DNA of 64,000 nt, from positions 108,366,443 through 108,430,442 of the forward strand of contig CM039182.1 of NCBI GenBank assembly GCA_008360975.2, in the 5' to 3' direction. Made by a program: the position numbers and the translations under genes. The notes under the pieces were generated by a model. The model was not told the DNA's origin. It worked only from the letters and a program-made list of their open reading frames with translations, and did no database searches. This DNA is from Lichenostomus cassidix (Eukaryota; Chordata; Aves; Passeriformes; Meliphagidae). This document shows positions 24,355-36,184 of this stretch, one piece after another (the first letter of the stretch is position 1; each line of letters opens with the position of its first letter).

Positions 24355-24510
24355 TTGAATGGCTTGGGTTGGAATGAACCATAAAGATCATCTCATTCCA
24401 ATCCCCTGCTGTGAGCAAGGACACCTTCCACTGAACCAGGTAGCTCAGAGTGTAGCCAGGCCTTGAACACTTCCAGGGGTGGGACATCCACAGCTTTTTT
24501 GGGTGAGAAC
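24355..24510 (-). mobile_element. CR1 LINE 3' fragment, antisense
   Basis: Reverse-complement CR1 tail: GGTTGGAATGAACCATAAAG, AGGACACCTTCCACTGAACC, GGCCTTGAACACTTCCAGGG and GGGACATCCACAGC, all diagnostic blocks of the CR1 3' end. Confidence 0.92.
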
Positions 24511-27500
24511 TGCTCTTTTCCTCTATATGCATTTCCCTACAGCAGTTCTCATAAATTTACACCATGCACTTCCTTCCCACTCCCTTTACTGTCTTTTAAA
24601 GTAGTCAGCAATTAAATTGCTATGATTATATTACTTGGCTACTAATTATTGTTTCATATTCTGTATGTTTTATAAGCTACTCTGGCTGTGCCCTTAATAT
24701 GGGGCTGGTGTGGGCTGTAGGGGAAAATACAGTAACTAAGAAGCTTAACACCAATAATTTCCAGAGTTCTCCAGACATGTTTACTTCTCTGCCTAGAAGA
24801 GTTTGTTTCTCAGAATGTGTTTGCACTTGGAAAGAATCTGACAGTCTTACCAGATAGTTTTTTTTATTGCTTTAAAATGCATTTTAAAGCATGTACTTTG
24901 GTTTTTTATGCAGGGGGAGGATCTGGTTTTGGGTTGGAGAGATTATGATAAGTTTGAAAATGAAAAACTTTTCACAAGGACCAGTTCTTTGATGGTAATA
25001 ACACTCTTTTTTCCCCTGAAAACCTTGTGTTAGGTTCTCTGGTTTTGCAGGTATGGACAGAAGAGTGTGGGATGTTTTTTCAGGCTAACTGCTGTGGCCC
25101 TAGTGCCTTACGCCGCCTTAGTTGTGAGGCTGATCAAACCTGAGTAGTTTCTTTTATGAATTTTTCTTCTTTCATAATTCAAACCACCAGAGGGCACTGA
25201 ATATTTTTGGGTACTCTCTAAATAAGTATTTAAGGGTGATAATTCAATAAGTATTTGTACTCTGAAGCACTATTAGATATGGAAACTCTCTCTAGACGTG
25301 TCAGAAAATGTAGTAAATATTTTATGGGATTTTTTTTGGTTGAAGAGATTGGCTGGGGTCATTCCGTTCTACAGAAAGAATATTTGCAACTTACTTTAAA
25401 ATCTCAAAATTACAGATTGGCTTATGTTGCTTTATCGTCTGTGCCAAATAAGCATAGTTCTGCTCTGGGAAGAACGGAGTGCTCCTCTATTCACGAGTGA
25501 GCATATAATGCGACACGTTCTTGCGGACGCCATTCGCTTGCGAGACCTTTCCTTGCCCAAGGGCGTTCGCCAGAGGCCTCTGGAGCTCGGGCGCTGTAGT
25601 GCAGGCAGGAGGCACACGGGGGCAGCTGAGGACTGATGCATCCTGTGGCAGTGACAAAGGCTTGGTGCTGACTGCTGCCTTCTTGCTTTGTGAGATTCCT
25701 CATCGCCCTCGCTAATTCCATCAGCCGCGGCGGTGAGGTCTGCCAGGTGCCCCGTCCGGGTGTGCTGCCTTATCCCTTCGCAGCGTTCACAACAGTTTGG
25801 GGGTGGCACAGTCCTCTGCTGTGAAGAGAGAAATTCTCCCAGCCATGGCTTACATTCCCTCATCTGAGAAAGAACTAAGTCTCCCTGGAGAGTGCTTCTG
25901 CTGTGGCATGATAGTGGCCAGCCACAGGCACTTTAGTAGCTGCCTATCAGTGACAGTTTGTTTCACACCGTAATCTGATTCATATTTGCCGTGAAATGTG
26001 TTTGTGTGAAAACATGTCAGACATGATTCAGATCCCTGGGAGAGGGAGGGAGGTGCAATCCCATATGAGTAGTTATTTAATTTACAAAATACTGTTTTCT
26101 TACACATGCAAAAAATAATGGTTAAAGTATGTCTGAAATGGCAGTGGGCAGGAAGGTGTGCAGTGTTATACCCAAGCATCTGCCATTTGCTTTTTAACCT
26201 TGCTTTTTAATTTACCTGTAGCTAAGCAGTGTGAGGAAACTGAAGGTCTGCTTCTTTTTCTTGATAAACTCTTAATGAAAGCAAACACGTCTTGTTTGCT
26301 CCTCTGCAAGTGGTTAGAACACTTGTATTTGGTATCTGATGTAATTTTCACTTTTTTACCTTACATCCCACATGACACTTGCTAGGTTTGTAAACACTGG
26401 GGTTTCCTTACATTAAATATTTAGGCATGTAACTTGTAACATTCTGGATTTGATCAAGGGTCTGTTATCTTGGAGGTTTATCTGACAGCTCTTATCTTCA
26501 TTGCTGCTTTTGCCTCATCAGCCAAGGAGATAACACTGCAATAGTATCTCAGTTTGGGAGATTAACTGAGAAAGTGAACCTAATTTGTACAAGGTAGGGC
26601 AAGGGACAATCCACTATCTGAGAGTAATAGACCATCTGAGTATCCTCCTGCTCTTTTACATTTGATCTGTAAGCACTGCTGTAAGTGGGATACATCATGC
26701 TCTGCAAACCAGCACTTTTCATGTTATGTAATGAATTCATGTCACTTGAAGCTGACACTGAAGTTTGTGATCAGAAAGGTTCCACCCAAATGTCAACGAG
26801 CAATCATGAATCACCATTGTTTGCTGAGCAGTATACAGATGGCAAAGTTATCAAAGCATCTCTGCTGCCTTACAGAAGATTAACAAAACTATTCAAATAT
26901 GAAACTACCTACCAAAAATTCTAGGAACTCACTGTATCTGTGGAGCTAATTGTACTTGGGTTTATGGTTCTCAGTAGTTAGCTGATATTGTGTTTTGAAA
27001 TTAAGTTTCTTGCCCTTCTCCACTCATTTTTCCCAATCTCTCTGCCCCTATTACAGTCTCTTCCCAGATTATTACCACAGACATAGCTTTGCAAAGAAGA
27101 GTAAAACAGGTGATGCTTCCCATCTGCATTGGACAGTGCCTGATGAATGTTCCTTCTTCTGCAGCAAGGCAGGGGGAAAGCGCTGCACTTTATTGCTTTA
27201 TTACTGTGCTGTGGTAGAGCCCACAGGCAACAGTGCCACTAGGAAGGCATGATGACATGGTGCCTGTCCCAGGGGACATGCAGTCTGCTCTGGGATGCTT
27301 TCCATCTGTCTACTGCTTGCAAAGTGAACTCAGCAGGAGATCCAGGCAGTCACTTGCAATAGATCTGCAGCAAGATCCACAACAAGTTCTGATGTCTTTC
27401 ATTTTCCTTGTTTCTACTAGCAGCACGAGAGCATGAGAGTCTGTGGGGAAAGAAATGTAATTGACTGGCAAAAGCTCAGATTTTGCAGGTGTCTCTTATA

Positions 27501-29181
27501 GTTACTCAGGGCTCATTAGATATCTTAGCACTCGTAAAAGTTGTGAAACATGTTCGAGGCAAAGAATTGCAAGAATGGAAAAAGCAATCGACTGGTTAAA
27601 GACCTGCTCATTCTCCTTTGCATTTAATGTTTTTATTTTTCTTCAAACTCAGAGCTTGCAATCCAGGTACTGGTGGAGTCTACCTTCAGATCAAAATGTT
27701 AATGCAAACATCCTTGAATTCCACAGGTCCCTGACTATGTCAAGAAAGGACATGTATTATTTTGGCTGTTATATGTTAAGGAAGCTTCATAGACTGACCA
27801 TTCACAAGACTCTCATGTCTTTTAACTGTGGAGTAAAGACAATCTAAGACTGCCATTTTTTTGTCCATCTGAAAATGCACACTGTCTATTCAAATGAGTT
27901 GCACTACTCTTTATTAATTCATCTCCAGTAATACTCAGTTATTTCTTACTGTGGGCCTCAGTCTCGGAGGTATGATATGGCTATAATCATCCGGTAAGAA
28001 AAATGCAAGGAGTGCTGTAGGAAACCCCATAAGGAAAATAAGGGGTAGGTATATTGCCTGAACATAGACAGTAAGTCAGTGATAAAGCAAGATGTTTGTC
28101 ATTGTAGAGAACATGTTCACAAAAGTCGATAAAATCTGTTGTGAAGATCTTCCATAGTTAGACAGGAATGTCCTGAAGACTGCCCCTATATGAATTACTT
28201 TCTTCTCAACATGTATCCAAAATCCTATTTCAGCTACTTGCTCAGTGGCACTGAATTTTCTGCCAAGAGCTTCTATATTAAAAGTCCTGATGTTCTGTTC
28301 TTAACATATTATTTATTTTTCCATTGCATCCTGGTTTATTTTATCAGATGACTGGTTGAGGTGTCAAAACTCTGAGTTTATTTAATGAAAAAGCAGTGTG
28401 AATTAGCATATAATATTTGTGCCTTCTCTGTTTGTTGTCACTATATGCCAACACCTTCTAATACATTTTTTTTGGTAACTCTACTTTTTAGGCATTCCTG
28501 AAATCAGCAGTGGTCATGACACAGAGGTTCATACAACTCTTCTTCCCTCTATCTACTACTGACAAGGATTTGTTGTGAGCTCCCAGCAGTGGTGGATACG
28601 TCTTAGAAGTGGGGATAGGGAACAGAGAGCAATTGTAGCAATTATTTCCATCTAAAGGGGAGCTGACAAGAAGCAGAAAAGCAGAGTTTTAGGCTTTCTT
28701 CCAACACCAAGTAGTAAAACCAAAATTGTGTTATTTCTGTTGAATTCACCATCTATGGAAGGCCCTTGTAGGATACTATAATCAAGAAATAATGGCTACA
28801 GCTGCACTATTCTTTTTGATCAGGAGTGTATTTTTTTAAGCAAGTGTTATCAGCATCACCATTCCTATTTACCACACTTCTGCTCACATCCCAGTGCAGT
28901 TTTGGAGTGTCCAAACTGAATTCCTTTGTTTTGAAATTAAGCCAGAATATGTTCTGCATATTCCTACCTAATACAGTCCAGATCTCACAACTGATGCCCT
29001 CTCCTTGGGATCAAATCAGAGCTAGCCTAAAGCAGAGCCCTTTGAGATTTGTACAGCATAGATGCCAGGTTCTTACCACCAGAGGTTTCAATGTATGGAT
29101 CTGTTCCAGTTGGTTTGAAGTAATGATTGCTGTGGGCATGGCCAGTCTAACCCAGAGAGCCTTCAAAAGCATTGCCATCAT
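24511..29181. other. Intergenic with one CpG-rich patch, no gene recognised
   Basis: Several ORFs of 70-143 codons occur (for example 25432-25863 minus and 27461-27847 plus) but none shows a domain, codon pattern or splice-bounded structure I recognise. The notable element is the CpG-rich patch listed separately. The last 200 bp form the left flank of the provirus. Confidence 0.4.
25500..25790. promoter_or_regulatory. Isolated CpG-rich patch, possible orphan CpG island
   Basis: Roughly twenty CpG dinucleotides in 290 bp, in the middle of more than 10 kb of CpG-poor, AT-rich DNA. Features include GCCGCGGCGG-like and CCCGTCCGGG stretches. It may be a promoter of a non-coding RNA, an enhancer, or a fragment of an inserted GC-rich sequence. 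No TATA box, ORF or splice structure supports a specific gene. Confidence 0.35.
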
Positions 29182-29750
29182 TGTGTCAGGGACCAAAGTC
29201 GTGTCTAAAGCCCTGCCATATTTGGTTTGTATTGTGCATGTTGACAAGATTATGAAAAAAACAATTAAGAAAACCTTATTGTTTCACTGGTGGGAATTTG
29301 ACCCTTAAGAGAAGCAATGTATTTGGTCAATTGATGGGAACTTCACCTGTGACAGAAGAGCAATGTACAATGGAGCTGTTGTTAACATGGAGGTGGTATC
29401 ATGAGCTCTTTGGCCTCAATGCCCACTCTGGCCAAGCATGAGATATCATTGTAACTGGAAAAATTCCACTCCAAGAGGAGGAGATATGTGTGGTTCTGGG
29501 GTGGAGGGGCTGAAAAGGACAGGTTGCATGCCATTTCGACCCAGGGGACTCCCTGAAGGTGCAGTGCCTGCCTGCCCCTCCTGCCTGGGCATCATGCTCC
29601 ATCTCCTTCTCCTGCTCAGCAGTTTTTCAGAAAATCCAGGGGTTGGTATGTATTATTTGCTACTGCAACTAATAAAAATACATCTGCTTTGCAATCACAG
29701 TTGCGTTTCAGGGTTTATTTGTGCATGGGCATCCTCCAGAACCCGTAACA
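29182..29750 (+). repeat. 5' LTR of the provirus
   Basis: 569 bp, TG...CA ends, closely similar to 34313-34866 along its length. AATAAA at 29671-29676 fits the R-region polyadenylation signal and is followed by a CATCTGCTTTGCAATCACAG segment found in both copies. The ORF of 190 codons starting at 29438 is a by-product of the LTR and gag leader. Confidence 0.92.
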
Positions 29751-29754
29751 TTAA

Positions 29755-29772
29755 TGGTGGTGAGAATGGGAT
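29755..29772 (+). other. Candidate primer-binding site
   Basis: TGG begins 4 nt after the LTR end, where a PBS is expected. The 18-mer TGGTGGTGAGAATGGGAT resembles a leucine-tRNA-type PBS at both ends but mismatches in the middle (about 12-13 of 18 by my recollection of tRNA-Leu 3' ends). Treat the tRNA assignment as uncertain. Confidence 0.35.
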
Positions 29773-30224
29773 GCCCAGAGCACAAAAACTGACTCAAAAA
29801 ATTGACAGTGCTGGGCAGTGGAGAGCATGGCTGCACCAAGAGGTGCTGTTCTGTATGTGTGTGAAAGAAGAACAGGGCTTGGCCAGCAAAGCACAAGGCT
29901 GTGCCAAGAGCGAAGTGCATAGCTGTACTGACAGACTGTTCTGTGTGTGGGTGTGGCATGTGGGAGGTCAAGATTTAAGTCTGGGTACCCAGCTGTGTGT
30001 GGGAACTTAGTAATGTTTTTCTATGTCTGAAGCATAATCAGTGTCATACACTTCTTGTTGTGCAATGTGGATATTGTAAACACAACTCAAGTACTTTTCA
30101 GTACTTTCAGGAAGAACTCTTAGTCCTTTGTGTTTGTGGTGCTGCTGGATGATACCAGTAGAACAGAGTTATTGGCCTCACTATTTTTGTTGTCATTGTC
30201 ACATCCTTGTGTGAGTGCATCAGT

Positions 30225-30625
30225 AAAGATGTTTCATAAAAAGGAGCCTCGGGCCATGGCTCCACCAGTGGAGCAACCAGGTGGACACAGGAACCATGGA
30301 GCACATTTATGGGACAAGCTAGAAACTTATACAAGTATTGGGCCTGAACTGTAGGAGGCTAAAGATCCCATGGGAGTGTTGAAAAATTAGGGAGAGTTAG
30401 TGCAAACTCCTCAAACACGGTCTAAAGAGCGGCTTATTCATGTGGACACATGGCTGAATGTCTGTTATTTGCATACAAAGTTGCAGTTGAAAAGAATACA
30501 GAGCTTGAAAAACAGTCAAACGACAAGGATGTCCAACTGCTGAGGGCTAATATAATGTTGCAAAGGAAAATGTTTGTAGCTGCTGCTGCACTGCAATCTG
30601 AGATCTCAGTAAACTGGGCGTGTAA
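30225..30625 (+). pseudogene. Retroviral gag-like remnant (N-terminal part)
   Basis: Sequence downstream of the 5' LTR and leader, with reading frames broken by stops. One short frame near 30,490-30,600 encodes a heptad-like, charged alpha-helical peptide (ELEKQSNDKDVQLLR), suggestive of a coiled coil. The gag assignment rests mainly on position between LTR and env; similarity is not directly verifiable here. Confidence 0.35.
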
Positions 30626-30810
30626 GTAAGGTTAAGACGTAAATGATAAGGTTAAGTGCTGTTAAGTGTTACTCCTCTGTTAAATAATTTCAGTTAAGGT
30701 TACTTAAGCTTAAGTTATAAGTTAGGTATAAGTTAAGTGTTGTTCCTTTGTTAAATTTTTAAGTTTAAAGTATGTTAAGTTAAAGTACTGTTGAGTGCTG
30801 TTAAGCTTTT
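30605..30810. repeat. GTTAAG-rich degenerate repeat tract inside the provirus
   Basis: About ten GTTAAG/GTTAAA/CTTAAG words in 200 bp, with a twice-used block GTTAAGTG(C)TGTT...CCTTTGTTAAAT. Non-coding. It looks like local expansion of a short AT-rich motif. Confidence 0.65.
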
Positions 30811-31264
30811 AAGCCATGTTCCTTTTTATCCTTGCCTCACTGTCCTTTTGTCACACACACACAGAGATGGTTCCTGGTTAATTTCTGTTTTGATTGTCTG
30901 GATTTTATTTGGCTTTGTTGTTGCTTGCTTTTTTTTGGTGTGCCTTAACTGTTCTGTAAGTAGTAGAGTGAATCTTGTCAACAAACTTTGTCGTGCTGTC
31001 ACTTTATATTAAATCTAGTTTTTGCTGATACCCTTGCTGATGATTTTTTAAGCAATCTCAAACTCTCATTCGTAACCTTGGATGTAGAAGATTCAAAGAA
31101 ATTCTTGGTGCTAAGCCCAAATTTCTTTTAAGCAGAATGTATTTAAAACTAATGCACAGAATACTGATTTGCTTGTCCTGGCTACTCCGGGATATAGTAT
31201 TAAATGCCACACAGAAAATGATTGGCCAGGGTCTGATCATCTGTGGTACACCTTGTGAGGTTGT

Positions 31265-31620
31265 ATACACAGAATGAAGGAGGAAGAGATGAAAGCAGAG
31301 ATTTTATTGGGGAGGCTGATACTCTGATGCAAAATCACTGTCTGTTACTATGAGAAACAAGACTGCTTCCCCAGCATATGAAAATGTGATAATAACCCTT
31401 TTGATTAATGAAACAGGAAATCCTCTGGGTGAGATAATTTAAAAAATACAGCAGCTAGGTGACCTTGGGGAGTGGAACCCCCAGGGAAGTGCTGGAAATT
31501 GAAAAACCCTACCTATTGGGCTTTTAACACCACATGGTGGCTACATGCCAGAATTAAGATACCAGGAAGAGATGCAGAAATCCAAGCAACTATTAATGAT
31601 TTGTTACAAGCAAGTATTTT
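31265..31620 (+). pseudogene. Retroviral gag capsid-like remnant
   Basis: One frame, interrupted by stops, reads as a moderately conserved protein segment containing SPAYENVIITLLINETGNP and, after a stop, TPHGGYMPELRYQEEM. It has the composition and position of a capsid region of gag. Reading becomes random after about 31,620. I cannot verify the family without a search. Confidence 0.4.
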
Positions 31621-33149
31621 TCATATTTTTCTTTTCCCCCTGCTTTGTTGTGTTAAATTCTGTATACCTGCAGCACTGAGTGGCCTTACAAGTTGCTAAT
31701 TTTGATGTGTTTTTCCAATCAAAGTGAAAGATGTAATTTTTGTTTTAGTCTTCCAGAGTGGAGATTTCATTATATGAATCTTAAAGCATGTGCTGCAAGT
31801 TCCGAAGTATGACAGAAAAGAATGTGAGTTTATTTGCAATAGTGTTGGAGAGCTACACTAGTCAGAACCTATAGAGTGCAGGCTGGTGTGTGCTGTCTTT
31901 AGGGAAGAGTTGCTAGTGAGCTACCCACAGAGCTGCCCTCGTGCTTTGATGTGAACAGAGCTAGCTGATTTCCCTTCAAGGAAAACTGGAGAGTAAGGTA
32001 GCCAGGTGACCTCTAACTGGGAGATTGTCAAGGAGCTAAGCACAATGTGAACATGTCCACCAAGGTCCTGGTGTGATGTAGTTCATCTGCTGAAAGACAT
32101 AATGTCATACTGGGGCATTGCAGGATACAAAGCAGAATACCCAGCTCCTACAGCAGTTTTCTGGAGTTGTTAGTGCTTCTGATGTAAATCACCAAGTTTC
32201 ATCAGGTCTGAAAATTATGACCTTCGCAGTTTTCATAGCCTTGGTCATAAACCTGTCCACAAAGAAAATAAGGCTTAGAGCAGCACAAGAAACTTAAAGA
32301 AACATTTTCCATAGCTTGATATAACTTTTTAATAATATTACTTTACTTATAATCATCACTTTAAGTCATTTTCATACTTCTTCTATTTTTGTGATTTGTA
32401 ATTTTATACTGAACTGCCTTCACTATTGATTTAAAACAAAACTCAGTTCATATTTCTCACCATTGTTGAATAAAACTATTGTTCTGGAAGTTATCTTTCC
32501 TCTCCTTCACAGCGTATGCCAATGTTGAAACAACACTCCCTATTGTCCCTACTGACTGTACTTTGCTTATCATTGTGGGATGGTTTAGGCACATATGGGC
32601 TGGGTGCCTTTGGATAAAGTGAAAATCCTCCTAATTAAAAGCCTCTTTGTGTAGAGGAGGGATGAGAAAAGCAGAGAAGTTTTCAGAGGTATGTTTGTTT
32701 TTAAAATTGATTTTACCTTTGTTTCAGAGGAATTATTGTATAGTTGCACTGGTTTAAACTATGGGAAAATTAAAGTCCACTCACTTTAGGCATTAGGAAC
32801 ACCACTCCTACTCATATACTCCCTAGTGGAGCTATTTGGTCAACTTTCTTTTGGATTATGCCCTCCCTATCCATTCAAGGTCCAGTGCAGTTTTACTTTT
32901 CAGGTGCCAAGGTATAGTATCAACCCTCCATGGTGCCTGGTCCTATCACCTCTGAAGTGATGGCAGCAGAAACAAATCAGGTAGTTCCTATTGCCATTCC
33001 AGGGGAACAGCACTGGCACTGAGTACCTGCTCAGTACTTATGTAAGCAGGAGTAACAGGTGGGAGCAGGAGGAGGGTGGGGGGAAGTAACTATTCTTCTG
33101 TTTGTGTTTTAACAGGGTAGCTCAGACTCATAGCTCCCTGGAACAAAAC
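31621..33149. other. Provirus interior without recognisable coding content
   Basis: This is where protease, reverse transcriptase and integrase should be. No catalytic motif (DD of reverse transcriptase, integrase HHCC or DDE pattern) was seen in any + frame, and the length (1.5 kb) is too short for a complete pol. A large internal deletion, possibly with unrelated sequence, is the simplest explanation. Confidence 0.5.
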
Positions 33150-34300
33150 ATCTAGGTGACCCTGGCTAAGGCAACCGGCCAGGCTACCTCATGCCTTAGC
33201 ACTGCTATGCCTCAGAACCCATCCACAAGGTGTCTAACTGGCATGCTTCTCACTCTCTGTGAGCTGCAGCAGCTGTGTAACAGCATCCCTGCCTGGCTAT
33301 TGGAGTGTGGCAACAGCTGTGCCACCTCGGGAAATCCCCTGCTTTACACCCACAGGAGTTGTGGATTTTAGGCACCTTGAATGCAGGTAGTTGTACCATC
33401 TTTAAATTGGTCAGCACAAGAAATAGCCCTATAACTTGGTGGGTCAATGTCACAACACTGTGGGATCAAAATGCTTCACAGTGGTATAATTCAACCACAG
33501 CATAGCTAACCCTGAGTTTAAGTATACACATGCAACTCCCACAAAGTATCTTCTTAATCTGTGGGGACCGAGCATGGGTCAGAGTGCCAATGGCAATTAA
33601 AGGTAGTCCATGCACCTTAAGGAAACTAACCCTCTTATCTCCAAATATAACTACTGCAATATGGATCCAGCAAAATCAAACTCACCACTGCTATACTCAG
33701 AACATATTTTTTTACTCCTGATTGCAGAGACACATCTGAATTTTATAACACTGAGAAGATAATCACTGCCTCTTCGTTGGCCCCTGGGGTTGCAAGTGCA
33801 CAAGCCCTCATGAACCTGAATAGACTTAATTGTTGGTTAGCAAAGTTTAGCAATACTACCAGCACAGCTATGTCTGATTTGTTAATTGATGTAGACAGCA
33901 TTAGATATGCTATGCTCCAAAATTGAGCATAAATTGATTTTTTGCTTTTAACACATGAGCATGAGTGTGAAGATTTTGATAAGTTGTGTTGCATAAACTT
34001 AAGTGACCATTCTAACTCTGCCCATGCACAACTACAGAAATTAGAGACACTTACCAAACACTTTGTAGAAGACACCAGCTGGAATCCATTTGCTGGATGG
34101 ACATGGAATTGGTTAAAAAATGGATGGGGTTGGAATTGGTTAAAAAAGGATTAGTATTACTTTGTGCCTTAAGTATTGGGTCTCCGTGTATTATTTGTTA
34201 TATTTCTTGTTTAGTACCATTAATCCAATCTTTAATAGATTGCATGTTGCATCATACTGCTGTTCATATGGTGGAATATCAACATGTTCCAACCATGGAC
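33150..34300 (+). pseudogene. Defective retroviral env remnant (surface and transmembrane parts)
   Basis: Several + frames together resemble an avian retroviral envelope: a surface part with NxT/NxS glycosylation sites and an IFLICGDRAW motif (about 33,548-33,577), then a transmembrane part with an ectodomain CX6CC motif (CEDFDKLCC at 33966-33992) and a hydrophobic segment (about 34,150-34,260). It is broken by stop codons (33503-33505, 33718-33720, 33924-33926, 33930-33932) and at least two frame changes, including one near 34,145. No intact product is possible. The remnant is better preserved than gag and pol. Confidence 0.75.
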
Positions 34301-34312
34301 CATGCAGTAGTA

Positions 34313-34866
34313 TGTGTCATGGACCATGTCTAAGGCCCTGCCATATTTGGGTTGCTGTTGTGCATGTTGACAAGATAACGAATAAAAGACAATGAAGAAA
34401 ACCTTATTGTTTATTTGGGAATTTGGCCCTTAAGAGAAAAAATGTATTGAGAATTTAATCTGTGAAAGAAAAGCAATATACAATGGAGCTGTTGTTAATA
34501 TGGAGGTAGTATCCTGAGCCATCGTGGCCTCATCTCCCACTCTGGCCAAGTGTGAGATGGTGTCGTAACTGGAAAAATTCCACTCCAAGAGGAGGAGATA
34601 TGAGGTGTGGTTCTGGGGTGGAGGGGCTGAAAAGGACAGGATGCATGCCATTTCTACCCAGGGGACTCCCTGAAGGTGCAGTGCCTGCCTGCCCCTCCTG
34701 CCTGGGCACCATGCTCCATCTCCTTCTCCTGCTCAGCAGCTTTCCAATAAATCCAGGGGTCGGTATGTATTATTTGGTGCTGCAACTAATAAAAATACAT
34801 CTGCTTTGCAATCACAGTTGCATTTCAGGTTTCTCTGTGCACGGGCATCCTCCAGAACCCGTAACA
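34313..34866 (+). repeat. 3' LTR of the provirus
   Basis: 554 bp matching the 5' LTR with scattered substitutions and indels; for example the 5' copy carries AAGTCG after GGACCA that this copy lacks. AATAAA at 34788-34793. No clear purine-rich polypurine tract precedes it. Confidence 0.92.
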
Positions 34867-35776
34867 ATCATCTCCCAGCACATGGGGGTGACAGTGTGCA
34901 GAATTCAAGGGCTGCTGAACTTGCAGAAGGAATCTTGACAAAAGAGCTTTTTGACCTACCAAACATCACTGATTTGAGAGCAGTTGACACGATCAGTATT
35001 GGTGAGTAGGGGATTATAATATTTAGTTACTTTCATAGAAAATGACCCTACCATTATAAGAGCAGTAATATCTACAACTGCTAGTTCTCAATGCATCAGC
35101 AATGAAACAAGTATGGATCTGAGCAGCTATAAATGGCTCAGGTGTCCTCATTACTTAGGATCTTTCTTTCTTTCTTATCAGCTCTGACACTTAAAACAGA
35201 ATGCAACATACCATTAGGTTTGATATAATAATTTGTGAGTCTGAATTTACAATACGAAATCTAAATGCCATTCTTAATTTTTGTGTTGGTCAATGCAAGT
35301 AGTTAGTCTGGGAATGTAAAATGTTAGCAAAGCCTCATCATTTAATTACCACAAGTACCTGCAGTTTAAGCATAATAAGAAGCTGTGGCAATTCCAGCCC
35401 TCACTGACAGCTAGGAAGTAAAAGAGACATTTAAAGCTGAAAGAAATACCCAAGAGTCACTGACAGTGGTGATCACACAATGGTACTGACATTTAAAAAA
35501 TTAATTTGTATGGAATCTTTAAGTAATACATAAGGATGTCATTATTTAAGCTAGTGATAAATGCAGTGTGTCATACATTTCAACAATAGAAATAGCTTTG
35601 CATTTTCCAAAAGCAGGATACTGAATTTATGTTGCTGACAGATATTTTTTATGTACACACATTTCTCATTTTCACTTTCTGTCAAAAAATGCACAATTAT
35701 TAATATATTAATGTCTTGCCAGGAGTCTTGCTGGTTTTCTGTTGTTCAAAAGGTTTTAGTGTCAGCTTTATTCTCT
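34867..35776. other. Spacer between provirus and CR1 upstream of MEP1B
   Basis: Non-coding AT-rich sequence with a short CTTT repeat near 35163-35178. No exon recognised. Confidence 0.5.
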
Positions 35777-35945
35777 GAATCACAGAATGATTGAGGTGGG
35801 AAGGCACCTCTGGAGATCTCCTAGTTCAATTTCCCTGCAGCAGGTCACTCAGATCTGTGTCTGGTTGTGTTTTTATTGTCATCAAGGAGACAGACTCCAC
35901 AACTTCTCTGGGCAACTTGTCCCAGTGCTTTATTTCACTGACAAT
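35777..35945 (-). mobile_element. CR1 LINE 3' fragment, antisense, upstream of MEP1B
   Basis: Reverse-complement CR1 tail: AATCACAGAATGATTGAGGT, then a GGAAGGCACCTCTGGAGATC block, then CTCTGGGCAACTTGTCCCAG and TTCACTGACAATGAAAA. It ends about 350 bp before the MEP1B start codon. Confidence 0.92.
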
Positions 35946-36184
35946 GAAAATATTTTTTTTTTCCTAAATTTGGATGGAATTTCATATGTTTCACTGTGTC
36001 TATTTCCCCTGTATTTCATTTTTCTTGTTTCCATTTCATCCAATGAATTTCTCTCCATTGCTTTTTCTCACAGCAGTTCTTAAAGATAGTTAAAGTATTT
36101 ATGTTAGTTACTGTAATGCAGTAATGATGGACTTACTTGACAATGATGTGCTTACTTGACAAGAAAAAGGTAGGTAAGGTAGGT

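Larger units (their letters stand above)
29182..34866 (+). mobile_element. Endogenous retrovirus provirus, defective, pol not detectable
   Basis: Two direct LTRs (29182-29750 and 34313-34866) flank about 4.6 kb. Both begin TGTGTCA and end CCTCCAGAACCCGTAACA. The 5-bp sequence ATCAT occurs immediately before the first (29177-29181) and after the second (34867-34871), a target-site duplication. Between them are gag-like remnants (about 30,225-30,625 and 31,265-31,620) and a broken env (about 33,150-34,300). No reverse transcriptase, protease or integrase motif was found. The LTRs differ by substitutions and several indels, so the insertion is old. The envelope transmembrane remnant has the CX6CC arrangement of alpha/gamma-type retroviruses. 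It lies between RNF138 and MEP1B, sense to both, ending 1.4 kb before the MEP1B start codon. Confidence 0.9.

Noticed and set aside
25432..25863. 143-codon minus-strand ORF, long for this region
   Set aside because: Coincides with the CpG-rich patch, where stop codons are rare; no recognisable domain or splice structure.
27461..27847. 128-codon plus-strand ORF
   Set aside because: No domain, no splice partners, composition like the intergenic surroundings.
29438..30010. 190-codon ORF starting in the 5' LTR
   Set aside because: Runs through LTR and leader sequence; the matching ORF in the 3' LTR shows it is repeat-derived rather than a gene.
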